DNA from: Streptomyces sp. NBC_01471
GTDB taxonomy: Bacteria > Actinomycetota > Actinomycetes > Streptomycetales > Streptomycetaceae
Direction: 5' to 3'
Assembly: GCF_041438865.1 (NCBI RefSeq)
Contig: NZ_CP109450.1
Coordinates: 4,237,001 to 4,301,000 of the forward strand
Length of the DNA: 64,000 bases
The notes beneath the pieces were generated by a model. It was not told the origin of the DNA. It saw only the letters and a list, made by a program, of their open reading frames with translations, and searched no databases. Shown one piece after another: positions 43,422 to 51,762 of this stretch. The position numbers and the translations under genes were made by a program. Each line of letters begins with the position of its first letter. Within the stretch, counting starts at the first letter, position 1.

Positions 43422-45062
43422 ATGAGCGACAAAGGGGATCCCGGTCCTTCTGCCTCTCCTGCGGCCGCCGCCGGCAAATTCGCGCCGAACCAGACGGTGA
43501 CGCTGGCGGCGATGCTGTTCGCCGTGTCGATGACGTTCATCGACCAGACGATCGTGGCCATCGCGGCACCGGACATCATCCGTGAGCTCGGGCTCTCCGC
43601 GTCCGGGATGCAGTGGGTGGTCAACGCCTACCTGCTGACCCTGGCGGCGTTCTTCGCGCTGGGCGGACGGCTCTCCGACATCTTCGGACACCGCCGGATC
43701 ATGGTGATCGGCACGCTGGTCTTCGTCATCGCGTCGGCGCTGTGCGGTGCGGTGCCCAAGGGCGGCGGCGCCCAGACCTGGCTGATCGCGTTCCGGGCGG
43801 TCCAGGGTTTGGGTGCGGCGCTGATGTTCCCGGCGGCGCTCGCCGTGGTGGTCGCGGTCTTCCCCGTGGAGCGCCGGGGACGCGCCCTGGCGCTGTTCTT
43901 CGGACTGTCCGGCGGTCTGACGTGCGTCGGTCCGCTGCTGGGCGGCTGGCTCACCGACTGGACCTGGCGGGCGATCTTCTGGGTCAACGTGCCCGTCGCC
44001 GTCATCGCCCTGGCTCTGACCGCGAAGGCCCGCATCCCCCGCAACGCGACCCGCGAGCGGCTCGACGTGCCGGGCGCGGTGCTGGTGGCCGTGGGGATGG
44101 GGCTGAGTGTCTTCGGCCTCCAGCAGGCGTCCGCATGGGGCTGGGGCAGCGCCGCCACCTGGCTCTGCATCGTGGGCGGCCTGCTCGTCCTGGTGGTCTT
44201 CGGCGCACTCGAACTCCGTACCGGGTCCCCGCTCATCAGGCTCCGGGTGTTCCGGGACCGGGCCTTCACCGTCGATGTCGTGGTGCTGTTCTTCGCGATG
44301 ATCGCGTTCGTACCGGTGTTCTTCTTCGCCTCGGTGTACGCGCAGGTGTCGCTGAGCGCGTCGCCGAACCAGGCGGCCCTGTACCTGCTGTATTTCTTCA
44401 TCGGCTTCGCCATCGCCTCCCAGTGGGGCGGGCGCATCCTGGACCGGCGCGGCGCCCGGCCGGCCCTGAAGCTGGGCTGCGCGGTGGGCGCCATCGGATT
44501 CGCCCTGTGGGCGAACAAGATGACGACACTGTCGATGCACGACCAGTGGCCGTACGCCGCCCTGGCGGGCGCGGGCATCGGATTCCTGCTCGCCCCCGCG
44601 TCGACGGACGCGGTGAACCGCGCGATCGACGCGTCGTACGGCGAGGTCACCGGCATCACGCAGACGGTGCGCAACTACGCGGCGAGCGTGGGCCTCGCCG
44701 TGTTCGGCACGGTCCTCACCCATGTCACCACCGACCGGGTCGCCGACACCCTCCGCGCCAGAGGCCTGCCGGACCGGGCCGCGAAGAGCACGGCGCACAG
44801 CATCGCCGAGGCGGTGACCGGTCAGGGCGATACGAGCGGGCCGACGGGCAGCGGCCCGGTCGCGACCGCGACCCGGCACGCGATGGGCTCGATCCGGCTG
44901 GACTTCGCCGAGGCGAACCGGGCGGTCTTCTACGGGATGGCCGGCGCGCTCGCCATCGCCTTCATCTGCTCGTACTTCCATCCGGGCACCCGGGTGACGG
45001 CGGAACCGAAGGGCCCGCAGACCCCGCTGCCACAGCGGCCCGGGGGTGACGCGAGGGCGTGA
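43422..45062 (+). CDS. MFS drug exporter, 14-helix DHA2 type
   Basis: About 546 residues, with ATG 43422 after a weak ribosome-binding region. Helix 1-2 carries FAVSMTFIDQTIVAIAAPDI and the loop motif GGRLSDIFGHRRI; motif C is present as GLTCVGPLLGGWLTD. The spacing indicates 14 membrane helices, as in EmrB/QacA-like drug:H+ antiporters. The last 101 bp overlap the convergent MFS gene on the other strand. Substrate unknown. Confidence 0.9.
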   Translation: MSDKGDPGPSASPAAAAGKFAPNQTVTLAAMLFAVSMTFIDQTIVAIAAPDIIRELGLSASGMQWVVNAYLLTLAAFFALGGRLSDIFGHRRIMVIGTLVFVIASALCGAVPKGGGAQTWLIAFRAVQGLGAALMFPAALAVVVAVFPVERRGRALALFFGLSGGLTCVGPLLGGWLTDWTWRAIFWVNVPVAVIALALTAKARIPRNATRERLDVPGAVLVAVGMGLSVFGLQQASAWGWGSAATWLCIVGGLLVLVVFGALELRTGSPLIRLRVFRDRAFTVDVVVLFFAMIAFVPVFFFASVYAQVSLSASPNQAALYLLYFFIGFAIASQWGGRILDRRGARPALKLGCAVGAIGFALWANKMTTLSMHDQWPYAALAGAGIGFLLAPASTDAVNRAIDASYGEVTGITQTVRNYAASVGLAVFGTVLTHVTTDRVADTLRARGLPDRAAKSTAHSIAEAVTGQGDTSGPTGSGPVATATRHAMGSIRLDFAEANRAVFYGMAGALAIAFICSYFHPGTRVTAEPKGPQTPLPQRPGGDARA

Positions 45063-46380
45063 CGGGCAGGACGGGTGTGACGGACGGGCGGTGCGGCACC
45101 GTCTGGTCGGCGGACGACGGTGTCGCACCGCGTACGGGTCCGTGTACGGGTCCGTTTAGGGATCCGCCCTGCGGGGGCAGCCCCCGCATCAGCACCGCGT
45201 AACCCAGTGCCGCCACCGTGCCCAGCACCCCGCACGTCCCCCACAGCCACTCCGCCCCGAACCGGTCGATGATCACCCCGGACATCAGCGGGGCGACCAG
45301 CGCGGCCACCGCCCAGGACATCGTGTACATCCCCTGGTAGCGGCCCCGGCCATGGACGGGTGAGAGGCGGACCACCAGCCCCGTCTGGGTGGGTGCGTTG
45401 ACGATTTCGGCGAGGGTCCAGACACAGACCGTCAGCGCGTAGAGCCCGATCGAACCGGCGAACGCCGTGAGCCCGAACCCGTACCCCGCCACCACCGACG
45501 AGATGATCAGCAGGCGGCGCGGGTCGCGGTGCTCGATGAACCGGGTCACCGGGATCTGGAGCACGACGATCAGCACGCCGTTGACCGCGACGGCCATGCC
45601 GTAGTCGGCGCTGCTGAAACCGTCCTGGCCCATGGCCACCGGCAGGCCGACCGACGCCTGCTGGAAGATCAGCGCGACCACGAAGGAGAGCCCGACGACG
45701 CTCATGAACCGGCCGTCGCGCAGGACCGTCCCCAGCCGGACCGCCGATTCGGTCGCCTGCTCCACGGCCGTCCGCACCGGACGGGACTCGGGCAGCTTGC
45801 GGAAGACCACCACCGCGCAGACCAGGGTCAGGGCCGCCTCGCCCAGGAAGCCCGCGAGATAGCTGTACTGCGCGACGAAGCCCGCGCCCGCCGACGAGAC
45901 CGCGAACCCCAGGTTGATCGCCCAGTAGTTGAGGGAGAAGGCACGCACCCGGTCCTCGGGCTTCACAATGTCGGCCATCATCGCCTGCGCAGCGGGGCGC
46001 GAGGCGTTGGAGGCCATCCCGACGAGGAAGGCGACGGCGGCGATGGCGCCCGGGTCCCGCATGAAGCCGAGCAGCGCCACCGAGCACGCGGTCGACACCT
46101 GCGCGACGAGCAGCGTGGGCCGCCGGCCGAGGCGGTCGGTCATGACACCGGCGCCGAGCGAGGAGAGGACACCGCCGAGGCCGTGGAGGGAGGCGACGAG
46201 GCCCGCGTACGAGGCGGAGTACCCGCGGTCCAGCGTCAGATAGAGCGCCATGAAGGTGGCGACGAACGCACCGAGCCGGTTGATCAGGGTGCTGGTCCAC
46301 AGCCACCAGAACTCCCGGGGTAGACCCGAGACACTCTCCCGTGCGGCGCGTCTGAGCCCAGTGGAACCGGCTGCGGACAT
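44962..46380 (-). CDS. MFS transporter, 12-helix DHA1 type
   Basis: About 472 residues from ATG 46380 (preceded by GGGGGA), although a start at 46395 is possible. Twelve membrane helices are expected from INRLGAFVATFMALYLTL through LGTVAALGYAVLMRGL, with motif A GVMTDRLGRRPTLL. The last ~65 residues are low-complexity and antisense to the end of the convergent DHA2 gene, so this tail may be an extension caused by loss of an earlier stop. Exporter; substrate unknown. Confidence 0.88.
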   Translation of the reverse strand: MSAAGSTGLRRAARESVSGLPREFWWLWTSTLINRLGAFVATFMALYLTLDRGYSASYAGLVASLHGLGGVLSSLGAGVMTDRLGRRPTLLVAQVSTACSVALLGFMRDPGAIAAVAFLVGMASNASRPAAQAMMADIVKPEDRVRAFSLNYWAINLGFAVSSAGAGFVAQYSYLAGFLGEAALTLVCAVVVFRKLPESRPVRTAVEQATESAVRLGTVLRDGRFMSVVGLSFVVALIFQQASVGLPVAMGQDGFSSADYGMAVAVNGVLIVVLQIPVTRFIEHRDPRRLLIISSVVAGYGFGLTAFAGSIGLYALTVCVWTLAEIVNAPTQTGLVVRLSPVHGRGRYQGMYTMSWAVAALVAPLMSGVIIDRFGAEWLWGTCGVLGTVAALGYAVLMRGLPPQGGSLNGPVHGPVRGATPSSADQTVPHRPSVTPVLPVTPSRHPRAAVAAGSAGPSVPPSPGCPDGSTSR

Positions 46381-46578
46381 CGTGAGTTCCCCCATGGCTG
46401 AAGTGGACCGGCGCGGGCGCGCACGCGAGCGGACGGGTGTACGGGTGAGCGCCGCGTGGTCCGAATGTAAGTGGTGCTTCCGACGCACGGACGTTACGGG
46501 TGGCCGGTCCCGGGCCGCCACTCAATTGACCGAGGGCGTCAATCAGCGGCCGTCCCGCCGTCGATTAGGCTCGGGGAC

Positions 46579-47340
46579 ATGGCCGACGCACCGTACAAGC
46601 TGATCCTCCTCCGCCACGGCGAGAGCGAATGGAACGCTACGAATCAGTTCACCGGATGGGTGGACGTCAACCTGACGCAGAAGGGCGAGAAGGAGGCGGT
46701 CCGCGGCGGTGAGCTGCTCACGGACGCCGGTCTGCTCCCCGATGTCGTGCACACCTCGCTCCAGAAGCGCGCCATCCGCACCGCCCAGCTCTCGCTGGAG
46801 GCGGCGGACCGCCACTGGATCCCCGTGCACCGCTCCTGGCGGCTGAACGAGCGGCACTACGGCGCGCTCCAGGGCAAGGACAAGGCGCAGACGCTCGCCG
46901 AGTTCGGCGAGGAGCAGTTCATGCTGTGGCGCCGTTCGTACGACACGCCGCCGCCGGTCCTGGAGGACGGCGCGCCGTACTCGCAGAGCGGCGACGCGCG
47001 GTACGCGACGATCCCGCCGGAGCTGCGCCCGCGCACCGAGTGCCTCAAGGACGTCGTCGTCCGCATGCTGCCGTACTGGTACGACGGCATCGTCCCGGAC
47101 CTGCTCGCCGGCCACACGGTGCTGGTCGCCGCACACGGCAACTCGCTGCGCGCCCTGGTCAAGCACCTCGACGGCATCTCGGACGAGGACATCGCGGGCC
47201 TCAACATCCCGACGGGCATCCCGCTCGCCTACGAGCTGGACGCCGACTTCAAGCCGGTCAACCCCGGCGGCACGTACCTCGACCCGGACGCGGCCGCTGC
47301 GTCCATCGAGGCGGTCAAGAACCAGGGCAAGAAGAAGTAA
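46579..47340 (+). CDS. gpmA: 2,3-bisphosphoglycerate-dependent phosphoglycerate mutase
   Basis: A 253-residue glycolytic enzyme interconverting 3- and 2-phosphoglycerate. The phosphohistidine motif LRHGESEWN and the partner His in AAHGNSLRALVKHL are intact, as are the substrate-binding YGALQG and RRSYD blocks. ATG 46579 (MADAPYKLI) is the family start. Length is typical. A strong hairpin terminator follows. It is the last recognisable core gene before the accessory island. Confidence 0.96.
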   Translation: MADAPYKLILLRHGESEWNATNQFTGWVDVNLTQKGEKEAVRGGELLTDAGLLPDVVHTSLQKRAIRTAQLSLEAADRHWIPVHRSWRLNERHYGALQGKDKAQTLAEFGEEQFMLWRRSYDTPPPVLEDGAPYSQSGDARYATIPPELRPRTECLKDVVVRMLPYWYDGIVPDLLAGHTVLVAAHGNSLRALVKHLDGISDEDIAGLNIPTGIPLAYELDADFKPVNPGGTYLDPDAAAASIEAVKNQGKKK

Positions 47341-47352
47341 GCAGGCAGCTGT

Positions 47353-47398
47353 AAGCCCCCCACCTGCGGGTTCTCCGCGTGGTGGGGGGGGGCTTTTT
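47353..47398 (+). terminator. Rho-independent terminator of gpmA
   Basis: AAGCCCCCCACC (47353-47364) pairs with GGTGGGGGGG (47381-47390) and adjoining G residues, then CTTTTT follows. Strong stem plus T-run directly after the gpmA stop. Confidence 0.9.
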
Positions 47399-47599
47399 GG
47401 TGCGCTGGGCCGTCTGTGGGCCGTAAGAGGGATTCAGGGCTGTTGTCAAGGGTTCCTGAGCGCCTCGGTGAATAGCTATGTGACCGGTATGCTTGTCCCG
47501 CCTCGTCTGATCCTCCCCTGAACTCCGAGCTAGAGCACGTGAGTTCTCAGGCTCCGGCCCGAGAAGCGGGTCGGCTGGAGGAGAGGGGAGGCGGTAGAG

Positions 47600-47719
47600 G
47601 TGAGTCTTAAGAAGGACGAGCCCCGTAGGTGGACCAGTGTCGAGAGGTGGCAGGTCTGGCTTACGGGAGGGGGCCTACTAGTAGCCATCGCTACCGGCGT
47701 GATGCAGTTCGCTCGATGA
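47600..47719 (+). CDS. 39-residue single-pass membrane protein
   Basis: GTG 47600 has a strong GGGGAGG 8 nt upstream. The product is a charged N-terminal cap with Lys, Arg and Trp residues (SLKKDEPRRWTSVERW), a hydrophobic helix (VWLTGGGLLVAIATGVMQF) and a short end. Codon use is less GC-biased than in the core, in keeping with the island. Hairpins follow at 47763-47841. It may be a regulatory or exclusion peptide of the integrated element, but no function is known. Confidence 0.6.
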   Translation: MSLKKDEPRRWTSVERWQVWLTGGGLLVAIATGVMQFAR

Positions 47720-47762
47720 GCGAGTCACGCGTGAGAACGGTCGGGATCGGGTGCTGCACATG

Positions 47763-47841
47763 CAGCGAGCCCGGTCTGCTGTTAGGCGACCGGGCTCGCT
47801 GACTGCGTGAGGGCCTGGATCTGGTTGCAGCCGGATCCAGG
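47763..47841 (+). terminator. Tandem hairpins after the 39-residue gene
   Basis: A perfect 13-bp stem (47763-47775 with 47789-47801) is followed by an 8-bp stem (CCTGGATC at 47814-47821 with GATCCAGG at 47834-47841). They probably end transcription from both sides, separating gpmA and the small gene from the integrase region. Confidence 0.6.
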
Positions 47842-47870
47842 TCCTCGGTCGTTCTAGTCTTCGTAGCTCT

Positions 47871-47915
47871 TAAGATCTATCTAGAGCTAGATGAAGCTAA
47901 CTAGATCTAGCTGGA
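47871..47915. promoter_or_regulatory. AT-rich CTAG-repeat region, operator-like
   Basis: The stretch contains overlapping CTAGA/TCTAG/AGCTAG units, which are rare in GC-rich Streptomyces DNA. TGAAGCTA (47892-47899) followed by ACTAGAT (47900-47906) recurs with a 4-base insertion at 61555-61573, in front of a GntR gene. This is compatible with a shared operator. Confidence 0.5.
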
Positions 47916-48079
47916 TCTGAGTCTCTCACTCGTAACTAATACTCTCAACTTTCCGTGCGTGTGATCTGTGTTCGTCTTCGAGTGATTCTCGGCCTCTTCT
48001 TCTCCGATTCGAGCTTCGCTGACATGCTGTTCCATGTCCTCGCGTTGTACTTCACGGATACGAAGAACCGTTGCCCTCG

Positions 48080-49318
48080 TCACTTCTCTCCGCCAGCGCT
48101 CTCAAACACCGAGGCCACAGCCTTCCGGGTGCGCTCCTGGCTCGACGGCATCAGGTGCGCGTACACCCGGAGCGTCAGGCCGGGGTCCGAGTGACCGAGG
48201 TACTCGGCGAGCGCCTTGATGTTCTCCCCGGCGTCCAGCAGTACTGATGCGTAGAAGTGCCGCATGGCGTGCATGCCGTTCTCGCGCGACTCAGCGTACG
48301 GCTTGCCTCGCTCAGGCACAGGGATGGCTCCGGCCGCCGCGAGCGCCGGTTTCCAGGCTTCCTCGTTGAGCGAGGTACGCCAGACGTGACCGCCACGAGG
48401 CCCGGTGAAGATCAGCCGCTTGGTCACCGGCGGACCGTCCGCGACCTTCCACGGCAAGGTGATCTCGACCGGCGGGAACTGCTTCATGTGGGCCCGGAGC
48501 GCATCGGTGACCGGACGGGGGAGCGGTACGTCCCGGAGCTTGCCGCCCTTGGGCGGAGCGAAGACGGGCTTGCTGCGGCTCAGCTTCAGCTGTTGGACGA
48601 CGTGCAGCGTGTCCGAGCCGAAGTCGATCGCATCCACCGCGACGCCCAGGATCTCGCCTTGCCGTAAGCCGCAGCCGCCACCCAGGTCGACCATCGCCTG
48701 ATACCGGTCGGGCATGGCCTTGCGCACGGCGAAGAGCCGTTCTGCTGTCCACGGCGTGACGCGCTTCGTGTCCACGGCGGGTGGTCGGACCGAGCGGGCA
48801 GCGCAGGGATTCCGGGGGAGATGCCCGTCGTCCACGGCCGCACTCAGAGCCGCCCGAAGGTTGGAGTAGATCGTCCGGGCGTACGAGCCGCGGACGCCGT
48901 TTTCCTGGAGCTGCTGCACCCAGTCACGGATATGCGCGGGCTGGAAGGAGCCGAGCGGACGTGTACCGAGGTAGGGGAACGCGTGCAGCCGGAGCTGTGA
49001 CTCCATCGATGCCTGCGTGTTCGGATCAGCTCCTTGTGTGGCCACCCAGCTTTCTGCGTACTGCTGGAACGTGGTCCGAGCCGCGCGAGGATCGATGTAC
49101 TGACCGCGTGCCATGTCCGCTTCGATATGGCTCAGCCACTGATCCGCGAGCCGCTTCTGCCGGTCCGGGAAACTCTTGGCCTTCTCCGTGCCGTCCGGGC
49201 CGATGTAGCGGGCGCGGTAGCGGAGCCCAGTCCCGTACCGGGCGGACTTGACCTTGATCTCCTTGCCATCGGCACCGGCCTTGGTGGTGTACCAGCGATC
49301 CTGAACGTGCCCGGCCAT
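48080..49318 (-). CDS. int: Tyrosine recombinase (integrase)
   Basis: A 412-residue phage-type integrase with all catalytic residues: Arg219 (GCGLRQGEI), His350 and Arg353 (HAMRHFYAS), His376 (LGHSD) and Tyr386 (VYAHL). The N-terminal arm-binding domain (about 1-85) and a core-binding domain with QYAESWVATQ precede it. The start overlaps the xis stop (TGATG). Its 3' end faces the left edge of the element, where the attachment site is expected. Confidence 0.94.
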   Translation of the reverse strand: MAGHVQDRWYTTKAGADGKEIKVKSARYGTGLRYRARYIGPDGTEKAKSFPDRQKRLADQWLSHIEADMARGQYIDPRAARTTFQQYAESWVATQGADPNTQASMESQLRLHAFPYLGTRPLGSFQPAHIRDWVQQLQENGVRGSYARTIYSNLRAALSAAVDDGHLPRNPCAARSVRPPAVDTKRVTPWTAERLFAVRKAMPDRYQAMVDLGGGCGLRQGEILGVAVDAIDFGSDTLHVVQQLKLSRSKPVFAPPKGGKLRDVPLPRPVTDALRAHMKQFPPVEITLPWKVADGPPVTKRLIFTGPRGGHVWRTSLNEEAWKPALAAAGAIPVPERGKPYAESRENGMHAMRHFYASVLLDAGENIKALAEYLGHSDPGLTLRVYAHLMPSSQERTRKAVASVFESAGGEK

Positions 49319-49527
49319 CAGGCGGCCACCCCGCTGCGCAGGGAATCGACCCAGGTTTGTACGTCGGCCGGATCAAAGCGAAGGTGCCGGCCGACCCGGA
49401 AGCCGCGGGGGCCGGTGTGCTTCCGGCGCCACTGATAGACCGTCTCGATGCTGGGCAGCTCGAACATCTCAACCAGGTCGTCAGGCGTCAGATAGCGAGG
49501 CGGGAGAGGGAGTGTCACGGTCACCAC
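49318..49527 (-). CDS. xis: Excisionase (Xis-type helix-turn-helix)
   Basis: A 69-residue winged-helix protein (LTPDDLVEMFELPSIETVYQWRRKHTGPRGFRVGRHLRFDPADVQTWVD), a MerR-like fold typical of AICE excisionases. It overlaps both the rep gene before it and int after it, a coupling seen in pSAM2 repSA-xis-int. It would direct the integrase to excise the element. Confidence 0.88.
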   Translation of the reverse strand: MVTVTLPLPPRYLTPDDLVEMFELPSIETVYQWRRKHTGPRGFRVGRHLRFDPADVQTWVDSLRSGVAA

Positions 49528-50960
49528 TCCCGCTCGTCGACCAGTTCCGCGAGGGCCTCGCGGGCAGTCTCGCGGTTGAGCTGGAGGTCGCGGGCGATGG
49601 TGGCGGCTAGGGCGGTTTCGCCGGGGCTGTGGCCGTGGCCGGCGTACTGCCAGTCGGCCAGGACGAGCACCGTGTCCGGCTGACGGTCATCGAGGCCGAG
49701 GGCCTGGCGCTCTTGGGCGGAGCGGAAGTCGGCGCGGGCTTGGCGGAGTTCACCGAGGGTTGTGGAGTAGCGGCGGGATTTGGAGGAGAAGTGGCCGCGG
49801 AAGCCGAGCATGTGGGCCCATGCCCAGAGGCGGCGTTCCGGGTAGAGCGGATCGAGGGTCTTGCACGCGCTGATGAGGCGGCGGGCGTGGTCGGGTACGC
49901 CGTGCCGGTCCAGCTCGGAGAGTTCCCCGATGCGGCGGTCGGGGGTGCCGGTGTTCTCGGCGGCCTTGGTGGCGTACTTGGCGACGTAGGACGCCACAGC
50001 CTGCTCGGTGAGGTCAGTGCCGTCGCCGAAGGCGATGACGGGGCGGACGTCAAGCTGGCTGCCCCAGCGGAAGGTACGGGCGGGCTGGTCGTCGATGGCG
50101 GGGGCGGATACGGAGGTGTAGCTGTGCTGGGCGGCGGCGTGGATCGCGTCGGTGAGGAGGGCGACGGTGGCCCAGGCCGGGGGCGGGCTGTCTGGTCCGT
50201 CGGGGCCGTCGAGGCGCATCACGGCGTGGAAGTGGATCGCTCCTCGCTTCTGGAACTCCGCGACCTTGCCGTACGAGAGCCGGGCCGACTCTTTGAGTTC
50301 GGCTTGGGGGAGTCCGGCGCGGGCGGCGATCTCGCGGCGGAGGCGGGTCGTGAAGCGCATCCAGAGGTCGCCTGCGTGGTTGTTGAAGAGGACTGATCCG
50401 GCGTAGTCGTATGTCGCGGGGTCGAGGGCGGTGCCGAGTTCCGGGGCGTTCTCGGGGTGCCGGCCACCGCAGCGGCAGGTGCCGCGGTCGGGCCGGTTGT
50501 GGACGGAGCCGAAGGACGGGGCGGTGAAGGTGGCGAAGACGCGGGGGTGGTCGCGGACGGTGGAGGAGATGTCGCGGCGGTCGTCCCCGGCCAGGCCCGC
50601 GCGGATGAGGTGGTAGGTGTCTCCGGCGTACGTCCAGGCGCAGGACGGGCAACGGGAAGCCCGACGGTTGCCGCAGGCGAGGCGGAGGCGGCCGCCGGGC
50701 TCGGTACCGGTGGAGTACTCGTGCAGGGTCTCGCCGGTGGTCCTGTCCTTGGTGCGGGTCCAGCCCGTCAGGTGGATCGGGTCGGAGCAGCCGCCGGTGC
50801 GGCGGATCTGGTCTTCCCAGCGGTCGAAGTCGGGGGCCGAGGCCACCCTCAGCAGGTCGTTGAGGGTGATCCGGTCGCGCAGTGCGTCAGGCACGGACGC
50901 CTTCCCGGCGACGGACCGGACGGCTCGTTCCGGTGCCGGTGGGCGGGTGCGGTCGGTCAT
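49521..50960 (-). CDS. Rolling-circle replication initiator (RepSA-like)
   Basis: A 479-residue protein with the pSAM2 RepSA layout. Cys-rich zinc-finger-like residues near the N-terminus (CPSCAW, later CRCGGRH) precede the metal-binding motif FHAVMRLD within GAIHFHAVM and a Tyr-containing helix ASYVAKYATK. It nicks the element's origin to start rolling-circle replication. GGAAG precedes ATG 50960. It overlaps xis by 7 nt. Confidence 0.88.
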   Translation of the reverse strand: MTDRTRPPAPERAVRSVAGKASVPDALRDRITLNDLLRVASAPDFDRWEDQIRRTGGCSDPIHLTGWTRTKDRTTGETLHEYSTGTEPGGRLRLACGNRRASRCPSCAWTYAGDTYHLIRAGLAGDDRRDISSTVRDHPRVFATFTAPSFGSVHNRPDRGTCRCGGRHPENAPELGTALDPATYDYAGSVLFNNHAGDLWMRFTTRLRREIAARAGLPQAELKESARLSYGKVAEFQKRGAIHFHAVMRLDGPDGPDSPPPAWATVALLTDAIHAAAQHSYTSVSAPAIDDQPARTFRWGSQLDVRPVIAFGDGTDLTEQAVASYVAKYATKAAENTGTPDRRIGELSELDRHGVPDHARRLISACKTLDPLYPERRLWAWAHMLGFRGHFSSKSRRYSTTLGELRQARADFRSAQERQALGLDDRQPDTVLVLADWQYAGHGHSPGETALAATIARDLQLNRETAREALAELVDEREW

Positions 50961-51051
50961 GATGATGCTTCCTTCCGGATCTGTGGTTCGGAGAGGGGCA
51001 CGGCTTCCGGGCGGCGGATGCTTGGCGGTATCGAGGCCGCCCGGAAGCCGG

Positions 51052-51360
51052 TCAGCGGCGGTTCTGCGAGGCGATCAGCGAGCGGATGACCAGCGCGCAG
51101 ACGGCGAGTGAGGCGGCGGTGACCGCGACCGCGAGGAGCATGGAAACGAGTACGGCACCGACGACCAGGACCACGGCCGTACCGCCGCCGACGAGGGCGA
51201 CGACAGCGCCGGGCGTGAGCTGGACCGTGGGACGGGCCGGAGCCGGAGTCGTAGGTACCGGGGCCGGGGCGTGATGGATCACGGCGGGCCCCTCGGCGGT
51301 GACGGATGCCGCGACGATGCCGGTCGGCACGGGGTTGGTCGGGATCTTCGGACGGAACAT
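51052..51360 (-). CDS. SpdD-like spread protein
   Basis: A 102-residue protein from ATG 51360 (MFRPKIPTNPVPTG), with a Pro/Ala/Thr-rich first half and one or two membrane helices near the C-terminus (VVALVGGGTAVVLVVGAVLV, then MLLAVAVTAASLAVCALVIRSL). It matches Spd proteins of Streptomyces conjugative plasmids, which promote spread of the element through septa of the recipient mycelium. Only the shorter start is supported by the family. Confidence 0.82.
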   Translation of the reverse strand: MFRPKIPTNPVPTGIVAASVTAEGPAVIHHAPAPVPTTPAPARPTVQLTPGAVVALVGGGTAVVLVVGAVLVSMLLAVAVTAASLAVCALVIRSLIASQNRR

Positions 51361-51383
51361 GGCGGTTGTCCTTTCTGCGGGGG

Positions 51384-51539
51384 TCACTTGACGGCGGTGT
51401 TGATCACGGGGGACAGCAGGCTGTCGGCGAGGAGGTAGCCACCGAGCAGCAGCACGATCACGAGCCACCACGGCGGGCGGATGAGCTTCAGGCCGAGCCA
51501 GCCGACGACGATCAGGGCGAGCCAGAGCGGGACGTCCAC
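51384..51539 (-). CDS. 51-residue membrane protein of the transfer operon
   Basis: GTG 51539 has GGAGG upstream. The product is almost entirely hydrophobic with one or two helices (PLWLALIVVGWLGLKLI, then PPWWLVIVLLLGGYLLADSLL). Small hydrophobic proteins in the same place are part of the spread modules of AICEs. It lies between two annotated transfer-type genes on the same strand. Confidence 0.75.
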   Translation of the reverse strand: MDVPLWLALIVVGWLGLKLIRPPWWLVIVLLLGGYLLADSLLSPVINTAVK

Positions 51540-51553
51540 GGGGGTGGCCTCCT

Positions 51554-51745
51554 TCAGCGGGGGTTGCAGCGGTGGGTGCGTGCGGCGAGCTGGGCGGCGG
51601 ACTGGCTGTTGAAATCGGACGACCAGCCGCATCGGTCGGCGGTGCACACTGCGGCGTGCTTGGTACGGCCGTGCCGGTCGCGGTGGGTACCGAGCTGCAC
51701 AGGACCGATCCGCATGACGGAGTGGAAGTGATCTCGGGCGGGCAT
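51554..51745 (-). CDS. Small mobile-element transfer protein
   Basis: A 63-residue protein (FHSVMRIGPVQLGTHRDRHGRTKHAAVCTADRCGWSSDFNSQSAAQLAARTHRC) with a Cys/His arrangement (CTADRCG, HRC) that could bind zinc. It matches short proteins that recur in Streptomyces AICE transfer operons, with no assigned activity. Ribosome-binding site GGAGA precedes ATG 51745. Confidence 0.8.
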   Translation of the reverse strand: MPARDHFHSVMRIGPVQLGTHRDRHGRTKHAAVCTADRCGWSSDFNSQSAAQLAARTHRCNPR

Positions 51746-51762
51746 GTAGGTCTCCTCGTGGG

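Noticed and set aside
41589..45128. 1179-residue minus-strand frame across the beta-helix and MFS genes
   Set aside because: No recognised motif; two well-supported plus-strand genes occupy it.
47341..48079. Intact tRNA gene as the left attachment site
   Set aside because: I looked for a T-arm and acceptor pairs on both strands and found none.
47955..48194. Plus-strand frame of 79 residues at the integrase end
   Set aside because: It overlaps the integrase C-terminus on the other strand and has no supporting site; the start region lies in AT-rich non-coding DNA.
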